Assembly (NCBI RefSeq): GCF_000410875.1
Contig: NZ_AROI01000006.1
Location: forward strand, 1 to 64,000
Length of the DNA: 64,000 nt
Source: Halopseudomonas pelagia CL-AP6
GTDB taxonomy: Bacteria > Pseudomonadota > Gammaproteobacteria > Pseudomonadales > Pseudomonadaceae
Reading direction: 5' to 3'
In this document: piece after piece, positions 61,310 to 64,000 of the stretch
Layout: every line of letters begins with the position of its first letter
How positions within the stretch are numbered: the first letter of the stretch is position 1
Notes under the pieces: generated by a model
Seen by the model: only the letters and a program-made list of their open reading frames with translations
What the model was told of the DNA's origin: nothing
Database searches by the model: none
Translations under genes and position numbers: made by a program

Positions 61310-61357
61310 GCGTCAAGCGGCAAGCAGCCTAGTGTAGCTTGACGCTTGACGCTTAAC
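61310..61357. repeat. inverted CTTGACGCTTG-type repeat, tkt-epd gap
   Basis: AGCGTCAAGCGGCAAGC (61310-61326) and GCTTGACGCTTGACGCT (61337-61353) pair at 15 of 17 positions around a 10-nt loop. The unit fills most of the 63-bp gap, and the GGAG of epd lies just beyond it. Confidence 0.65.
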
Positions 61358-61368
61358 GGAGTTGCTGT

Positions 61369-62424
61369 ATGCCTTCCCCCGGTCCCTACCGCATTGCGCT
61401 CAACGGCTATGGCCGTATTGGCCGCTGCGTGCTGCGTGCGCTGCATGAACGTGCCAGTGCCGGCATACAGGGGGCTGGCATGCAGATAGTTGCGCTGAAC
61501 GATCTGGCCGATCAGGCCAGCATTGAATATCTGACCCGTTTCGATTCAACCCACGGGCGTTTTCCCGGTGAGGTCAGGGTCGAGGGTGACTGTCTGATGA
61601 TCGATGGCCAGCCGGTACAGGTGCTGAGCCAGGCGCAGCCCGAAATGGTGGACTGGAAGGCGCTGGATATCGACCTGTTGCTGGAATGCTCCGGGCAATA
61701 CACTACGCGTGAGGAGGCCTCGCGCTTTACCCATGCGGGCGTGCCTAGGGTGCTGTTTTCCCAGCCGATGGCCAATGAGGCTGCAGTGGACGCCACCGTG
61801 GTGTTTGGTGCCAATCATCATCAGCTCAATGGGCAGGCGCGGCTGGTTTCCAATGCGTCCTGTACGACCAACTGCAGCGTGCCTCTACTCACACTCTTGA
61901 ATGAACAGATCGGCCTGGAATATGTCTCAATTACCACGATCCATTCAGCAATGAACGATCAGCCGGTGATTGACGCCTATCACCATACTGATCTGCGACG
62001 CACGCGGTCTGCGTTTCAGTCGATGATTCCAGTGTCCACCGGTTTGGCGCGAGGTATTGAAAGACTGATGCCGGAGTTGGCCGGGCGCGTTCAGGCCAAG
62101 GCGATTCGCGTGCCAACCCTGAACGTGTCGGCGCTGGACATTACTTTGCAGACTCGCCGCGATACCAGCGCCGAGGAGGTCAACAGGTTGCTGCATACGG
62201 CGTCTCAAGGCGTCTACAAGGGCTTGGTGGATTACACCGAGCTACCGCATGCCAGTTGTGATTTCAATCATGATCCGCACTCGGCGGTGGTGGATGGCAG
62301 CCAGACCCGGGTATCCGGGCCACGCATGGTGAACTTGCTGGTCTGGTTCGATAACGAGTGGGGTTTTGCCAATCGTATGCTGGATGTGGCGGACTACTGG
62401 TTGCAGATCGCCGGCCGGGACTGA
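61369..62424 (+). CDS. epd: D-erythrose-4-phosphate dehydrogenase
   Basis: A 351-residue GAPDH-like enzyme for the first step of the DXP-dependent vitamin B6 branch, oxidising erythrose 4-phosphate made by transketolase. The Rossmann GYGRIGRCVLRAL is at the N-terminus and the catalytic Cys is in SNASCTTNCSVPLL near residue 165. VSITTIHSAMNDQPVIDAYHHTDLRRTR and WFDNEWGFANRMLD follow. The epd-type STTIHS/NDQ signature and the pgk neighbour favour Epd over glycolytic Gap. PdxA, later in the same pathway, is also in the window. Confidence 0.94.
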   Translation: MPSPGPYRIALNGYGRIGRCVLRALHERASAGIQGAGMQIVALNDLADQASIEYLTRFDSTHGRFPGEVRVEGDCLMIDGQPVQVLSQAQPEMVDWKALDIDLLLECSGQYTTREEASRFTHAGVPRVLFSQPMANEAAVDATVVFGANHHQLNGQARLVSNASCTTNCSVPLLTLLNEQIGLEYVSITTIHSAMNDQPVIDAYHHTDLRRTRSAFQSMIPVSTGLARGIERLMPELAGRVQAKAIRVPTLNVSALDITLQTRRDTSAEEVNRLLHTASQGVYKGLVDYTELPHASCDFNHDPHSAVVDGSQTRVSGPRMVNLLVWFDNEWGFANRMLDVADYWLQIAGRD

Positions 62425-62500
62425 CCGAGCTCAGGATCTGAGTGCGGTTGCTGCGTACTCAGCGCTGAAACGAAATTGATGGCTTTATGAGGAGCAGGAC

Positions 62501-63667
62501 ATGAGCGTATTGACCATGAGCGAGCTGGAATTGAAAAACCAGCGCGTATTGATCCGCGAGGATCTGAATGTACCCGTCAAGGATGGCAAGGTTAAGAGCG
62601 ATGCGCGTATTCTTGCTGCCCTGCCAACCATTAAGCTGGCGCTGGAAAAGGGCGCCGCAGTAATGGTCTGCTCGCATCTGGGGCGCCCGGAAGAAGGTGT
62701 GTTCAGCGAGGAGAACAGTCTGGCGCCGGTTGCGGCTTATTTGTCCGAGGCATTGGGCCGTGATGTACCTCTTGTGAAGGATTACCTGGCCGGCGTCGAG
62801 GTGCAGCCAGGTGAAGTAGTACTGTTGGAAAATGTGCGCTTCAACAAAGGTGAAAAGAAGAATACCGATGAGCTGGCGCAGCAGTACGCGGCGCTCTGTG
62901 ACGTGTTTGTAATGGATGCCTTCGGTACGGCGCATCGCGCCCAGGGCTCTACCCACGGTGTAGCCAAATTTGCCAAAGTTGCCTGTGCTGGCCCGCTGCT
63001 GGCCACCGAGCTCGACGCGCTGGCCAAGGCGCTGCTCAAGCCCGCGCGGCCGATGACCGCCATTGTGGCTGGCTCCAAGGTGTCTACCAAACTGGACGTG
63101 CTTAACGCGTTGTCCGAGAAATGCGACCAATTAATTGTCGGTGGCGGTATCGCCAACACCTTTCTCGCTGCGGCGGGCTACCCAGTGGGTAAGTCGCTGT
63201 ACGAAGCGGATTTGCTGGATACCGCGCGGGCGATCGCTGACAGGGTCAGCGTACCTTTACCTATCGATGTTGTGGTTGCCAGCGAGTTTGCTGAGAGCGC
63301 CAAGGCCACCGTCAAGCTGGTGGCCGAAGTGACCGCGGATGACATGATTCTGGATATCGGGCCACAAACCGCTGCGCATTTTGCCGAGCTGTTGAAGTCA
63401 GCCGGTACTATTCTGTGGAATGGTCCGGTCGGCGTTTTTGAGTTTGATCAGTTCGGCAACGGCACCAAGGCGCTGGCGCTGGCTATTGCCGAGAGTCCGG
63501 CGTTCTCGATTGCTGGTGGTGGTGACACCCTGGCGGCAATTGACAAATATGGTGTGGCTTCCCAGATTTCCTATATTTCCACCGGTGGTGGCGCCTTCCT
63601 GGAATTTGTTGAAGGTAAGGTGTTGCCCGCAGTAGCGGTGCTGGAAGAACGCAAGTCCAGCCAATAA
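62501..63667 (+). CDS. pgk: phosphoglycerate kinase
   Basis: A 388-residue glycolytic kinase moving phosphate between 1,3-bisphosphoglycerate and ADP. The N-terminal substrate segment [16 protein letters not shown] is near residue 14, SHLGRPEEG near 57, and [12 protein letters not shown] near 143. The C-terminal nucleotide part shows [20 protein letters not shown] near 305 and the GGGDTLAAI phosphate loop near 340. GAGGAGCAGG precedes the ATG. It is 76 bp after epd and 68 bp before fba. Confidence 0.97.
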   Translation: MSVLTMSELELKNQRVLIREDLNVPVKDGKVKSDARILAALPTIKLALEKGAAVMVCSHLGRPEEGVFSEENSLAPVAAYLSEALGRDVPLVKDYLAGVEVQPGEVVLLENVRFNKGEKKNTDELAQQYAALCDVFVMDAFGTAHRAQGSTHGVAKFAKVACAGPLLATELDALAKALLKPARPMTAIVAGSKVSTKLDVLNALSEKCDQLIVGGGIANTFLAAAGYPVGKSLYEADLLDTARAIADRVSVPLPIDVVVASEFAESAKATVKLVAEVTADDMILDIGPQTAAHFAELLKSAGTILWNGPVGVFEFDQFGNGTKALALAIAESPAFSIAGGGDTLAAIDKYGVASQISYISTGGGAFLEFVEGKVLPAVAVLEERKSSQ

Positions 63668-63671
63668 CTTG

Positions 63672-63713
63672 CAGCCTGTTGTCCGCTGCGGCAGGCTGAA
63701 ACACGTTTTTTTT
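63672..63713 (+). terminator. terminator-like hairpin between pgk and fba
   Basis: CAGCCTG (63672-63678) pairs with CAGGCTG (63692-63698) around a loop with its own small GC hairpin. A run of eight T starts 7 nt after the stem (63706-63713). Placed inside the pgk-fba gap, it may partly end transcription or separate fba expression. Confidence 0.5.
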
Positions 63714-63735
63714 ACTGATTACTGGAGATTATCAA

Positions 63736-64000
63736 ATGGCCCTTATCAGCATGCGTCAGATGCTCGATCACGCTGCCGAATTCGGTTACGGCGTACCGGC
63801 GTTCAACGTCAACAATCTGGAACAGATGCGCGCCATCATGGAGGCCGCTGACAAGACCGATTCACCGGTGATCGTGCAGGCCTCGGCGGGCGCACGCAAG
63901 TACGCGGGTGCCCCCTTTCTGCGTCACCTGATTCTGGCAGCGATTGAGGAATTTCCGCATATTCCGATCTGTATGCACCAGGATCATGGCACCAGCCCAG
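63736..64000 (+). CDS. fba: fructose-bisphosphate aldolase, class II (5' part)
   Basis: The window ends inside this gene: 88 codons are present. The start [34 protein letters not shown] upstream, the substrate segment [13 protein letters not shown] and the zinc-site region [14 protein letters not shown] match class II aldolases of the Pseudomonas type. It continues the tkt-epd-pgk-fba sugar-phosphate cluster. Confidence 0.96.
   Translation, partial: MALISMRQMLDHAAEFGYGVPAFNVNNLEQMRAIMEAADKTDSPVIVQASAGARKYAGAPFLRHLILAAIEEFPHIPICMHQDHGTSP

Noticed and set aside
59653-61446. A 597-codon open frame on the minus strand across tkt
   Set aside because: It is a shadow of the transketolase gene, whose motifs are all intact on the plus strand. 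The antisense product has no recognisable domain and no ribosome site.

Overview
The window is about 64 kb of GC-rich gammaproteobacterial chromosome, almost certainly from Pseudomonadaceae. The evidence is the gene order rpsU-dnaG-rpoD divergent from tsaD, then plsY, folB, folK, cca, spoVR-yeaH-prkA, glpE-apaH-apaG-rsmA-pdxA-surA-lptD divergent from amgK-murU, rpe-gph-trpE, and metK next to an ArsR/methyltransferase gene and tkt-epd-pgk-fba. This follows the classical Pseudomonas order, with clusters missing or rearranged. A non-aeruginosa lineage such as Halopseudomonas is plausible from the pgaABCD operon and the joined trpE-trpGDC, but that is inference. Nearly all of the window is ordinary core genome. 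I see no prophage, CRISPR array, intact insertion sequence or rRNA.

Layout. 1-0.93 kb: a small accessory-looking patch (one zinc-ribbon gene, 12-bp direct repeats) at the 3' side of tRNA-Ile(CAU). 1.1-4.4 kb: a lipoprotein N-terminal-nucleophile acylase and an AraC regulator, with a Fur-like site between them. 4.5-8.9 kb: the macromolecular synthesis operon (rpsU-dnaG-rpoD). 9-13 kb: tsaD, plsY, folB-folK and cca. 13.1-18 kb: the stress module spoVR-yeaH-prkA. 18.3-25.6 kb: a long minus-strand run from lptD to glpE, joined mostly by 4-bp stop/start overlaps, carrying outer-membrane biogenesis, B6 synthesis, rRNA methylation and dinucleotide hydrolysis. 25.8-30.6 kb: cell-wall recycling kinase/uridylyltransferase, a DjlA-like co-chaperone, a DUF3530 protein, rpe and gph. 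30.65-34.7 kb: trp leader and trpE-G-D-C. 34.9-36.1 kb: cytochrome b561 and YceI. 36.2-39.9 kb: a ferric-siderophore ABC importer with a Fur-like site. 39.9-43.7 kb: a glutarate catabolism module (gcdR, gcdH, CoA transferase). 43.7-44.5 kb: a tandem universal stress protein. 44.8-51.1 kb: pgaABCD for poly-N-acetylglucosamine biofilm polysaccharide. 51.2-53.6 kb: a RhlE-like helicase and a periplasmic binding protein. 53.6-59.1 kb: the methyl cycle (metF, ahcY with an S-adenosylhomocysteine riboswitch, metK, ArsR/methyltransferase regulator). 59.3-64 kb: tkt, epd, pgk and the 5' part of fba.

The most interesting signals are regulatory. (1) Upstream of ahcY is an SAH riboswitch whose P1, P2 and pseudoknot can all be drawn, with a hairpin that masks the ahcY ribosome binding site and competes with the pseudoknot. 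A palindromic repeat of about 108 bp sits inside its P2 loop. (2) The neighbouring metK transcript starts with a probable SAH-sensing ArsR/methyltransferase regulator and a perfect 10+6+10 palindrome, so SAH seems to be sensed twice within 3 kb, once by RNA and once by protein. (3) trpE has a leader peptide with two close Trp codons and a following hairpin, and trpE-trpG are only 10 bp apart, whereas in P. aeruginosa a tailocin locus separates them. (4) A family of short CTTGCCGCTTG-type repeats sits in many gene borders and has been absorbed into the ends of gcdR and metK.
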